Shown one piece after another: positions 52,965 through 61,208 of a stretch of DNA of 64,000 bases. How positions within the stretch are numbered: position 1 is the first letter of the stretch; each line of letters begins with the position of its first letter. The notes beneath the pieces were generated by a model, which was given only the letters and a program-made list of their open reading frames with translations, made no database searches and was not told the DNA's origin. Origin of the DNA: Peronospora farinosa (taxonomy: Eukaryota > Oomycota > Peronosporomycetes > Peronosporales > Peronosporaceae); the NCBI GenBank assembly GCA_947646735.1, contig CANTFK010000877.1:248001-312000 (forward strand), written 5' to 3'. A program made the position numbers and the translations under genes.

Positions 52965-55724
52965 TTAACCGATGACTTGCCTTTTCAAGTCCAGAACGTT
53001 CTGTTCAAGTTGATCCATGCGATTTGCCAGCATTTTGGCCCAACTCCGCATACACTTGTTACAGCAGCAGCCTTCAAGGTTCATGACGTCGCCATCGTGT
53101 TGTTCGGACTCGTCTGGTGGGTCGGATTCGGCTTCAGACTCCTCCTGTGCCATGGACTCTGTTCGCGCAATGTCAGGCTCAGATTCGGCGACATCAGTAT
53201 CTGTAGAGTCATTCTCAGCAACATTGACGCTCGGTGTTTCCTTTGTAATTGTAGTCGTTGCTGGAGACACGTCTGCACTCCGTGGTGCTCGGATCGAGGC
53301 GGCTGCCGTTGTGGGTAATGGCTCGTCTAGGAATTCTGGTGGTATTGATGACGCCGACGGGAATGGAAAAGAACGCGGCGCAGCTGGACCTGTTTTTGAC
53401 GTTAGTGGTTCTGGTTCTGGTGTCCGCCCATCCCAAAACTTCGCTTGAATGTTCATAGCTAAGCCTTTGTCAAGGCAAGCCGGTTCTGCAGTTGTCGCCA
53501 TGTCCCTAGCACGAGATGCTCCAGTCTCTGTCGAGGATGCGTCTGCATTCGAGCTTGTTGCTATCTTCGTTTTTTGAGCAGGGGCTATTCTTCGATGTTT
53601 TGCACGCATTTTTGTTTGCTTCCTCTCATTCAAGATTGACGCTGAGCGTGCTGTTTGCGCCTTAGCAAGAGCTGTCTGTCTTTCTGGCGCTGTCTGCGGA
53701 AAGATTGACGGACATACAGGTCCAGCAGAAGAAGAAGTATTATCTGTTGTAGCCGTCAAAGAAGCTTTCGTTGAAGACGCCATTGTTAGCACTGAACTTG
53801 ATTGAGGCAACGCTGGGTTTGATGATGCCAAGGAGAGTGCTGGTTTTCTTTTCTGTTCCGGACAAACTGTGGAGTGACCGGAAGACAAATCTGGGGTCAC
53901 ATGAACTTGAGTCATACCTTCCGCATCCATTCGAGCGCGCTTGCAGCTAGGTTTGTTGGGCATAGCATGAGCTTGCCGATTAGCAGTGTTGGCAGGCATC
54001 TTTCCGTTCATAACTACATGCTCTCGCGCTGTCTTTGAAACGCCGACAGGTATCTTGGTATGGGTCTCAATATTTGATCGCGGAACTACAGTTGTTTGAG
54101 TTTCAATAGGAAAGTCCTCTTTTGTCGTCAAAACTTGCGGCTTGTTGAGCCTAAGGGAAGCAAATGTCAATCGAAATCTCCGTTCCCGCAATGGGTTAGA
54201 ACGCAGTGATTCCTTCGTTTCGCCAAATTCCCTCAACCAGACCCAGAAACGGTGGTCGTAGTGCCCCATCGATTCCCTTGGATAAAGGGGAACAGGGATG
54301 AGCGACTCTAAGCTGCTATTGTTCGCGTTAGCTGCTTTCCCCCCAGGACTTTGATCCACCTCCTTCTGATAATCTTCTAACAATAGAACTCGCCTCTCTA
54401 ACAGCTGCCGGCGAGTCTTGTTGTTGTACAATCGTGGAATTTCAGGAGGATTTATCATTGACGAAGGATGCTGGATTCCTGCAGATCTCGACTCACCGTG
54501 GTAATCAGGAGAACGGGCATATTCTCGTCGAAACGAATGCTCTTTCGATTCGCGATTTGAGCTCTTCAATGGAGAACGGCTTCTCTCGGAGCTTCTTTGA
54601 CTGCTTTGTGATAAAGATTGAGATCGAGGACGCAAGCGTGGTTCGCCTAACTCTGACGTCCCCGCCCTTGTGCACGCAAACGAGTGCCATAACGAGCGCT
54701 CTTCCGCTGGATTACCACGAAGTAACGCCAGCGAAAGCTTGCGTGATTCCAGCCACCGCTCAAAGTTCTGTGTGTACTCAGTCATCGATTCGTTTGGCCA
54801 TAAAATGACAGGGATGCGAGCCATTGCTTCATGCGACCTTTTGAGATCGTCTTGGCGTATAACGCCATTTCGAAGTTTATTCATCTCGTCCCTAAAATCC
54901 TCCACCGAGACCACTCGTTTAGCAAGCAACTGTCTTCGAACATTGTCATTATTCGATCGGACTTGATCGTGCGGTGAGAGTGACCTACGCACGTGGGGAG
55001 GTGACGCGACTCTGACATCATACTGTGGTGACCTCGATCGCGAATGTTTCCAGCGCTGGGTATCATTATCATATCGACGATGAACATCATGCGGCGGCGA
55101 CACTCGATCATCTTGACAATAACGAAAATTATCACCGTGCGGTGCTTGCCAGTTACTATACGGTCGAGGAGGTTCATCTGCATCAGGGTATCGATCTGTT
55201 TGCGAATGCCATCGTACATAACTTCGGTCGTGACGCAGTCTGTCTGTTAACTCTAGGCCTATTACCATGCGTCCACTATCAATCGAAGAACGTCTTCCAT
55301 ACGACTGCATCCTTTCCTCTCTACTAGATGCATGGTGTCGTTGCTGCAGATTATTATCCGAGCGTTTAGGAGACCGTGACCGTGATTGCCATCTCGAATG
55401 ACACGTCATTGTCTGTGAATGACTACGAGATCGACCCACTCGTGTCTCGGCAAATTGCAATCGATACTTTCGTTTAACTGTTGGGTCTTTACGTAAATCC
55501 GTTATTGAGAGTCGATCGGCAGCCAACCAGCGTCGGAATTCACGCTCGTACTGCTGCAAACTTTCGCCCGGCCAAAGGGGTACCAGAATTTCTTTTGGAG
55601 ATCGTCCCTTTAGCTTTCTTAGTACTTGCCAATACGAATCTACCGACAATACGCGCGTTGCTAAAGGCTTACGAGACGTCATCAAACCAGAAGAAGAAGA
55701 AGAAGACCTTGCTGGATTGTCCAT
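52965..55724 (-). CDS. Unknown protein: three novel ~80-aa repeats, disordered middle, CxCxxC coiled-coil tail
   Basis: 919 aa, single exon, ATG at 55724 (MDNPARSSSSSSGLMTSRKP). Three copies of one domain of about 80-100 residues are evident, at roughly 18-97, 265-355 and 440-530. Shared core: RRVhSVxDY near the start; PVxLWPxESMxxYxxxFxxW in the middle (PLWPGESLQQYEREFRRWLA; ILWPNESMTEYTQNFERWLE; PLYPRESMGHYDHRFWVWLR); then LR.NP..ER...FAxxR at the end. Between copies lie Arg/Ser-rich tracts. The C-terminal half is disordered and Ser/Thr/Ala/Pro-rich with an acidic end. The last 37 residues, GCCCNKCMRSWAKMLANRMD, QLEQNVLDLK, form a Cys cluster plus coiled coil also present in the divergent neighbour at 56055-57932. 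No known family recognised; nuclear adaptor role is inferred from composition only. Confidence 0.85.
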   Translation of the reverse strand: MDNPARSSSSSSGLMTSRKPLATRVLSVDSYWQVLRKLKGRSPKEILVPLWPGESLQQYEREFRRWLAADRLSITDLRKDPTVKRKYRLQFAETRVGRSRSHSQTMTCHSRWQSRSRSPKRSDNNLQQRHHASSREERMQSYGRRSSIDSGRMVIGLELTDRLRHDRSYVRWHSQTDRYPDADEPPRPYSNWQAPHGDNFRYCQDDRVSPPHDVHRRYDNDTQRWKHSRSRSPQYDVRVASPPHVRRSLSPHDQVRSNNDNVRRQLLAKRVVSVEDFRDEMNKLRNGVIRQDDLKRSHEAMARIPVILWPNESMTEYTQNFERWLESRKLSLALLRGNPAEERSLWHSFACTRAGTSELGEPRLRPRSQSLSQSSQRSSERSRSPLKSSNRESKEHSFRREYARSPDYHGESRSAGIQHPSSMINPPEIPRLYNNKTRRQLLERRVLLLEDYQKEVDQSPGGKAANANNSSLESLIPVPLYPRESMGHYDHRFWVWLREFGETKESLRSNPLRERRFRLTFASLRLNKPQVLTTKEDFPIETQTTVVPRSNIETHTKIPVGVSKTAREHVVMNGKMPANTANRQAHAMPNKPSCKRARMDAEGMTQVHVTPDLSSGHSTVCPEQKRKPALSLASSNPALPQSSSVLTMASSTKASLTATTDNTSSSAGPVCPSIFPQTAPERQTALAKAQTARSASILNERKQTKMRAKHRRIAPAQKTKIATSSNADASSTETGASRARDMATTAEPACLDKGLAMNIQAKFWDGRTPEPEPLTSKTGPAAPRSFPFPSASSIPPEFLDEPLPTTAAASIRAPRSADVSPATTTITKETPSVNVAENDSTDTDVAESEPDIARTESMAQEESEAESDPPDESEQHDGDVMNLEGCCCNKCMRSWAKMLANRMDQLEQNVLDLKRQVIG

Positions 55725-55872
55725 CCCTGTTCCTCGTTTTTTTTATTAATTTTCAAGGTATAAACAATCAAGTTTGAAAAATACTACTGTTCTGAATTGA
55801 TTGTATCATTCCTGCATTCTAATTAAAAAAAAAATCGTTTATTTTAGACGTAAAATTGTCTAGAAAAACGTA
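55725..55872. promoter_or_regulatory. Short bidirectional promoter region
   Basis: 148 bp between the divergent starts of the two related unknown genes (start at 55724 minus; first plus-strand ATG at 55873). AT-rich, with a nine-A run near 55824. It must serve both genes unless promoters lie inside coding sequence. Confidence 0.5.
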
Positions 55873-56058
55873 ATGCCAATCGAAAAGACGATTAGAAATC
55901 GAGTCTTCCAGGAACAAAAGCCTCTTCTTGATACATCATCCATTCAAAACGAACTGGTTCTTTTACAATTCAATGAACAATTGAGTAAAAAGTCTTTTGC
56001 ATCATCGAAAGAAATCACTAACGGGTACCAAAAAAAGAAGATCCAAACACGGACATGA
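55873..56058 (+). CDS. Upstream ORF overlapping the next start by ATGA
   Basis: 61 codons starting MPIEKTIRNRVFQEQKPLLD. Its TGA overlaps the ATG of the zinc-finger gene (ACATGAACC). It could be a translated uORF allowing reinitiation, or the 5' exon of a spliced variant. No domain recognised. Confidence 0.35.
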   Translation: MPIEKTIRNRVFQEQKPLLDTSSIQNELVLLQFNEQLSKKSFASSKEITNGYQKKKIQTRT

Positions 56059-57932
56059 ACCATGAGGAAATTGTATGTAAAACCCCTCCTTCTCAACTAG
56101 ACGATGCTAGTTTAGAGTCCTATGTTTCCAATAGGGGGGATGATACGGACCCACTAACGTGTCTAAAATGCAAGAAAATGTTTTTATCGAAAGCGAGTCT
56201 TCGAAACCATGGAACCACAATTGATCCGTGTGACGAATCACGTGTTGTGATATCATCAACAGGAGGTAAAATCGAGTCGAGAACTTGTTTCAAGTGTGAT
56301 AAAACTTTTTCAAGTTGCCAGGGATTGAGAAAACATCTTAAGAGGATTAAATCTTGTGATCAAGAGAAAGAAATAGTGTCTACTGTGATACGTCGTCAAT
56401 CTTTGACGCCAAAGAAAACGTGCTCCAAGTGTGGCAAGACATTTTCAAGTTCACAAAATCTTCGTATTCATATGAATCGAGTGAAACCGTGTACCCAAGA
56501 TAGAAAGAACGTGCTGGATCCTACGACTTTATCGGGTGAAACATTACCGACTATAGTAACGTCAATGAGCTCTGATGAATTGAGCAAAGGAGCAGAACGG
56601 ACAGTTAGGGCAAAATATCAGGCCCGCAAAGCGTATCTTGTGAATCGAACGAAAGAGACCGAGACAAAATTGGATCTAGATAAAAATGCACCGGATGAAA
56701 CGTTACATGAGAGTGACAAGGTGGAATCATTAAGTCGTGGAGTAAAGAGGCCACGTGTGCAGGAAGAACCAGCACAAGAACATGAGTCAGCTGGTTCTCC
56801 CTCGGATGTATCCGGCTTAACACAGCCACGCACGCGGACACCCTCGCACACTACAACTTCAAAGAAAGTGTCGACTTCAGAGGGAAAATCCGGGCATCAA
56901 CTGAACAAGGGACATAATGGTGATTTACTTGCAGGAGGATGTAGTTGCCCACCATGCGTTCGACGGTGGGCGAGAAAACTCATGATTCGGATGCAGCAAC
57001 TTGAAGACGAGGTATTGATGTTGAGCCGAGAGAAATCAACAGGTGCTGCTACTACAAAAACAGCAAGTGCAAAGCCGCGTGTGGATTCTGAAGCGACCCA
57101 ATGCTTATCTGAAAGTGTGACTGGTGGCGTTATTAGTAGCTTTCAGGCAAAGCCAGCGGATATTTTTGAGTCGCTAATTAACTTCAGCAATGCTGCAGTT
57201 ACATCTCAACTATCAGAGCGCGGGGTGTCGAACAACGAGGCCAGTACTAAGCTCGGTGTGTTGCTTGAAGCTGACGGTCAATCGCTTCACAATAGAGATA
57301 ACCTAGGCGGTCTGCAACGTGTTGACGATGGTAATGAAAACCAAAGTGTGATTGCTTCGGTCATGCAAGCCGTCAATTCCGACACACAAAGCCTGATAGA
57401 CGCGTACAAGCACATGAATGACCAAATCTTGTTGAACGAAAGGGCAGTTGAAGAATCCAGTAGTCACGTTCATGCTCTAGTGGGGTATAGTCCCACGGCA
57501 GCAACGGACTTTCGTAGACAAGTAAATGAGTTACAAGCATCCATTGGCGCGGAAAAGACTAAGCGTGATGTTAGAGTGGCAGCTCTTATTGCACACGTGT
57601 GGAAACCTCGGTACGAAGAATTTAAATCGTTGTTTGACACTCCATTCCAGAACGCACCCCGCAATGAGCAAGTCTATCATAAAAAATGGGCGGAGGTTGC
57701 AAGCGAGATATACATGAAAGATAACATTATTTCTGAATTGGAGAGACAAATGGAAGCTCTTGGAGGCGGAAATGGTCGCTCCAGGTACGCCGAGATGGGT
57801 GAATTGTCAAGCAAAATAGCAGCAGAATACGCTGCTAAAATGGCGCTCGAGAGCAAACGTGAGGGTTTCTATGTGGGCCTCGTACAGTCCAACTCTCGCA
57901 TTCGGACACTAGTTAGGAACGCCCTGTTATGA
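56055..57932 (+). CDS. C2HC zinc-finger / coiled-coil protein, partner of the divergent repeat gene
   Basis: 625 aa, single exon, ATG at 56055. Three zinc fingers of the pattern C-x2-C-x12-H-x6-C lie at about 37-59, 75-97 and 117-139 (CLKCKKMFLSKASLRNH; CFKCDKTFSSCQGLRKH; CSKCGKTFSSSQNLRIH, each ending in C). The last ligand is Cys instead of His, and the spacing is uniform. A disordered stretch follows, then at about 296-325 GGCSCPPCVRRWARKLMIRM, QQLEDEVLML, the same Cys-cluster/coiled-coil module that ends the neighbour at 52965-55724. The C-terminal 170 residues are helical coiled coil (FRRQVNELQASIGAEKTKRD, NIISELERQMEALGGG). A DNA- or RNA-binding partner of the neighbour is a reasonable inference. 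No named family recognised. Confidence 0.85.
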   Translation: MNHEEIVCKTPPSQLDDASLESYVSNRGDDTDPLTCLKCKKMFLSKASLRNHGTTIDPCDESRVVISSTGGKIESRTCFKCDKTFSSCQGLRKHLKRIKSCDQEKEIVSTVIRRQSLTPKKTCSKCGKTFSSSQNLRIHMNRVKPCTQDRKNVLDPTTLSGETLPTIVTSMSSDELSKGAERTVRAKYQARKAYLVNRTKETETKLDLDKNAPDETLHESDKVESLSRGVKRPRVQEEPAQEHESAGSPSDVSGLTQPRTRTPSHTTTSKKVSTSEGKSGHQLNKGHNGDLLAGGCSCPPCVRRWARKLMIRMQQLEDEVLMLSREKSTGAATTKTASAKPRVDSEATQCLSESVTGGVISSFQAKPADIFESLINFSNAAVTSQLSERGVSNNEASTKLGVLLEADGQSLHNRDNLGGLQRVDDGNENQSVIASVMQAVNSDTQSLIDAYKHMNDQILLNERAVEESSSHVHALVGYSPTAATDFRRQVNELQASIGAEKTKRDVRVAALIAHVWKPRYEEFKSLFDTPFQNAPRNEQVYHKKWAEVASEIYMKDNIISELERQMEALGGGNGRSRYAEMGELSSKIAAEYAAKMALESKREGFYVGLVQSNSRIRTLVRNALL

Positions 57933-58487
57933 TGATATCGCACAACACATGCGCGTTTCTCAAAATTACAACGATGAAGTTGTGGGTTGCTTCACGCATC
58001 CATGGCGAATATCGTAAAATCCGTAGTATCGTGTGAGCGTAGCGATGAAGACTAAGAAAGTCTCCAATACCGCGTTCGCTGCATTTGATATCAAATCAAT
58101 AGTACCAAAAGCTTCTTGTATGTTTCATCTACGCTTCATGTGGAGGTAACAAGCTGACCAACGCTGATTGCCTGCCAGCTTCTCCATTAGCTTCAAATGG
58201 GCACGCTCATAAGCTTGATAGCCTTGACATTGTAATAAGGCATACTTGGTACGTAGACGTAAGGCCAATAACTGTTGCTCTTCTGGCTCCAATAAATATA
58301 ATAAATAAGTAATACCATTGTGGGTATGCGAGCAGAGTGCAAGCTCAGCTACACAGGCACTGATCCTGGTATCATAGGTACAACTTGAGCCTGAAAACTT
58401 GTTTTGGTTGCGTCGCGGTCTGCTTCCCAGTCGTTCGTTGTCTGAATTCCATCATGTGTATGTGCCAAATATACAGCACTTCTTCTA
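57933..58487 (-). other. Intergenic with an open minus-strand stretch lacking a start codon
   Basis: From about 58450 down to a TGA at 58125-58127 one minus-strand frame is open for about 108 codons. It includes SGSSCTYDTRISACVAELAL, CSHTHNGITYLLYLLEPEEQ, QLLALRLRTKYALLQCQGYQ and AYERAHLKLMEKLAGNQRWS. The composition is convincingly protein-like, but there is no ATG and no recognised family. It lies in the same frame as the membrane gene that ends at 58488, yet stops intervene and I found no in-frame splice join. It may be a terminal exon of an unrecognised gene. Confidence 0.4.
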
Positions 58488-59822
58488 TCAAAAGCATTGC
58501 TTAATGTACGGGTAATAGACGACGATAGCCGCAAGAAAGACAGCCATTCGATCAAGCACGCCATAAGATCGGCTATCCACGGGAAAATAGAACGCCGAAG
58601 TTGATACCTTGGCCATTTGCCGAACGTGTGTCATCCACTGGCGACACCACTGTCCAATCGCAATGGCGCCAAACAGCACAACCACTTCCACAAAGCTGAA
58701 ATCCGAGCCATCTGAGCCCAAACGAACAGCGGCAAACATCACTGCACCACAGGTCATCGAGATTATTGAGGCTTCAATATGCTTAGTAATAGCTCCAGAC
58801 TTGAGAAGCGGAGGACGGCACCATTTAAAAGCCAGAGGCCAGTGCAGCTGCAATTCTTTAGCGAGAGTATCACCCACATCTGCAGCCAGAACTACAAGCA
58901 CAAACAACGCGAGCTGATTTCGAAGCGACTGGCTCATTGTCTCGTCCATCAGGTCTGCAAAAGCGATGAGCGGTGACACGATACATACAAGGCCAAGCAT
59001 GTCGCACAGAACGAGCAGCAAGCTCTGCATAACGACCTTGCTCGTCACAACACGGAAGACGATAATAATGATAGCACCAACCAAAATGATAAACAGTGGT
59101 TCAATCTGTGCATCAGAAGCGATGAAATGTAGCTGCAGCTTCACAAATGCGTTCATACTGGCCACCAGAACGCAGATCTGATAAATGATGACCACAACTG
59201 CGTCGGTTGCAGAGGGGGCAAGGGAGCTACAGAAAATAGACACGAACGCCGCCTCCACGGACGCGCCGATCGTCATGTGCCATCCAGAGGCGGGATTGTT
59301 GCCATTTAATGCGTAAGCCAAGACGACGCTTACGACAGCACCCAATAAGGCCAGTAGAAGCGCAGCAATGTACCAACGGCCGCAGCACATTTTACTCACC
59401 ATTGGATCAATAGCAAAGCTTTTAGCTCGCATGGATTCGTATAATTGACGCGCATAGCGCTCCCTGGGGTCTTCTCTTGTAAGAACTGGTTGATCCTCTC
59501 GCTCCTGTATCTCTTGTTCCTGTATCTGCGGTTCCAATTCTCCTATCTCCTGTTTTGTTGCCAATATGTCGTCATCGTGTATGGTTATAGCAAGTAGTAA
59601 TCGCTGTCGAATACGAAAAGCCAGCCAACTCCATTCAATGACAGCCACAGCCAGCATTAATTGTCCAAGAAAGAGCAAAAGATAAGCATCTCCAATCTCT
59701 ACAAGCACCACAACAGCTGTAGGAAGCAGTACAAATGTTACAATTGGAAAGAATGTCACAAGTACGTGGGACGAACACACAATATGGCAAGGAAGCCGTC
59801 GCTCCTCTAAGTCCATATACAT
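58488..59822 (-). CDS. Multi-pass membrane protein, paralogue A (distant CDP-DAG-synthase-like tail)
   Basis: 444 aa, single exon, ATG at 59822. Two N-terminal hydrophobic helices (about 17-65), then a charged loop with Gln/Glu-rich KQEIGELEPQIQEQEIQERE, then about eight further membrane segments. The final part reads FYFPVDSRSYGVLDRMAVFL, AAIVVYYPY. The SR-GVLDRM element recalls the C-terminal signature of phosphatidate cytidylyltransferases (HGGxxDRxD), but key residues are missing. Paralogue B at 61209-62501 shares layout and blocks such as LxVxxxSKxxxxSLLLVxxDxxxLxxxVxPL and the FGAIAIGQxxRQ/LGAVGLSQLGRS stretch. Function unknown. Confidence 0.82.
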   Translation of the reverse strand: MYMDLEERRLPCHIVCSSHVLVTFFPIVTFVLLPTAVVVLVEIGDAYLLLFLGQLMLAVAVIEWSWLAFRIRQRLLLAITIHDDDILATKQEIGELEPQIQEQEIQEREDQPVLTREDPRERYARQLYESMRAKSFAIDPMVSKMCCGRWYIAALLLALLGAVVSVVLAYALNGNNPASGWHMTIGASVEAAFVSIFCSSLAPSATDAVVVIIYQICVLVASMNAFVKLQLHFIASDAQIEPLFIILVGAIIIIVFRVVTSKVVMQSLLLVLCDMLGLVCIVSPLIAFADLMDETMSQSLRNQLALFVLVVLAADVGDTLAKELQLHWPLAFKWCRPPLLKSGAITKHIEASIISMTCGAVMFAAVRLGSDGSDFSFVEVVVLFGAIAIGQWCRQWMTHVRQMAKVSTSAFYFPVDSRSYGVLDRMAVFLAAIVVYYPYIKQCF

Positions 59823-60149
59823 TTATATAATGATTAAACGATTGAGGCTCCGTGTCAGTTATTTATTTTAATGAGGGCTAGGGTAAATGTATGGCAGCGA
59901 CATTGGATAGAGGATAAAAAAGGGACTTTCACTGGTTGTTGATCCTCTCAGGCTCGTTGATCTGTCGTGTATATCTATTTCTACAGGAAAACCGCGTTGA
60001 GTGTTTGTATATTATTGATCTGTACCTGCTGCCGGCCATTAGGTTTGACTTTTACGTAATGCTGTAGTGATATGAGTGTATGGTAAGCACTTTTTTGAGA
60101 AATATGTATATTATTCTTATTTTGGAGGCTTGTCATTGATAGTGACAAA

Positions 60150-60860
60150 CCACTAGTCAGTGCTTTGCTATAAAATGTAGTAAAAGATCGTAGGATGCTC
60201 CTGCTTTTAGCAGACGGAAGCTTCAGAGAATGGCAACCACTTTCCGATGTCGCAGTCACTAGCACATCTCTAGAAATACAAATACACGTACGGACTTCCA
60301 GGTCTAGGAATGCTACAGAGTAGCTACCCATTAGTTGAATCTGTACTTCCTAAAACGAAAAATATACTTGACATGCACCGGGCAACACGAAGACCTCCTA
60401 CATATCCTCTGGGACTGCGTAGGAGCGACCAAATCTTGGGCACACATCTCATGCAGTGGACACGATGGAGGTATCATCCGCTCAAATGCTCTTGTACAGA
60501 CAAGCAGCGTTATCGCGATCAGCACCGGAGCTACTTCCCTAGGATGCGGGTGGCGGGTAGTTGAGCACATGTTCCCAGACACCACTGACATAGCTGGCCG
60601 GGCCTGGAACAGAATATGGTGGATAGCTTGCTCCGTCTACGTGACCACGCTATGGATTCAGTGGAACCGAAGTATCCATTAGCAGGAAATTGCGTCCACG
60701 GAGATAGCAGAAGTCAAACCTGTCTGCTTCGTCAACTCAAGGAACAAAAGCGAGATAAGGATGAGCAATGACGTCTACCTCCGCCTAGCAACGATAATAT
60801 TCCAAGACACAATCGTCAAACCGGAATACGGAAGTGCACATAAGACATTTTTTCAGCAAT
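60150..60860 (+). mobile_element. LINE retrotransposon 3' relic (zf-RVT region)
   Basis: A plus-strand frame (60335-60682) holds CTGQHEDLLHILWDCVGATK, SWAHI, then AWNRIWWIACSVYVTTLWIQ, WNRSIH and a stop. The C..x..H.L..C..A...W pattern is the zinc-binding region that follows LINE reverse transcriptases, here with one Cys lost. Text after the stop (EVKPVCFVNSRNKSEIRMSN) continues the coding look. The RT core itself is absent, so this is a 5'-truncated, decayed copy. It lies between the two paralogous membrane genes. Confidence 0.6.
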
Positions 60861-61208
60861 CTTGTCATTCTTAACGGTAACTAGACAGTCTGTTCCCACC
60901 TACAACCAAGAAAAGCAGACGGGAACAGCCCGTTGTACTATACAGTGACTATCGTATGCGTTGTTCAACAACCTGTTTTTCTTGGGAACGCTTGTCTATG
61001 CAAAACTTATCATCCTCGCCTAAAAGTAGCTATTCAGCGCGGTTATGCGCAAATGTGGGAGCTTTAATCACTATGTACATCGTCACGCCATTCGATTAAA
61101 AGATGCTATTGTCTCACACCAAATTTATTAACGTCGTTCCCCCCCCCCCGCTTTTTTGCTGGGGGTGGCAAGCTCAGTTGAAAGCACGCCGCTCAGTCCA
61201 AGCAGCGT
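60861..61208. other. Intergenic with poly-C run
   Basis: About 350 bp upstream of paralogue B. It includes a run of about eleven C residues at 61140-61150 directly before CGCTTTTTTGCTGGGGGTGG. No gene seen. Confidence 0.4.
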
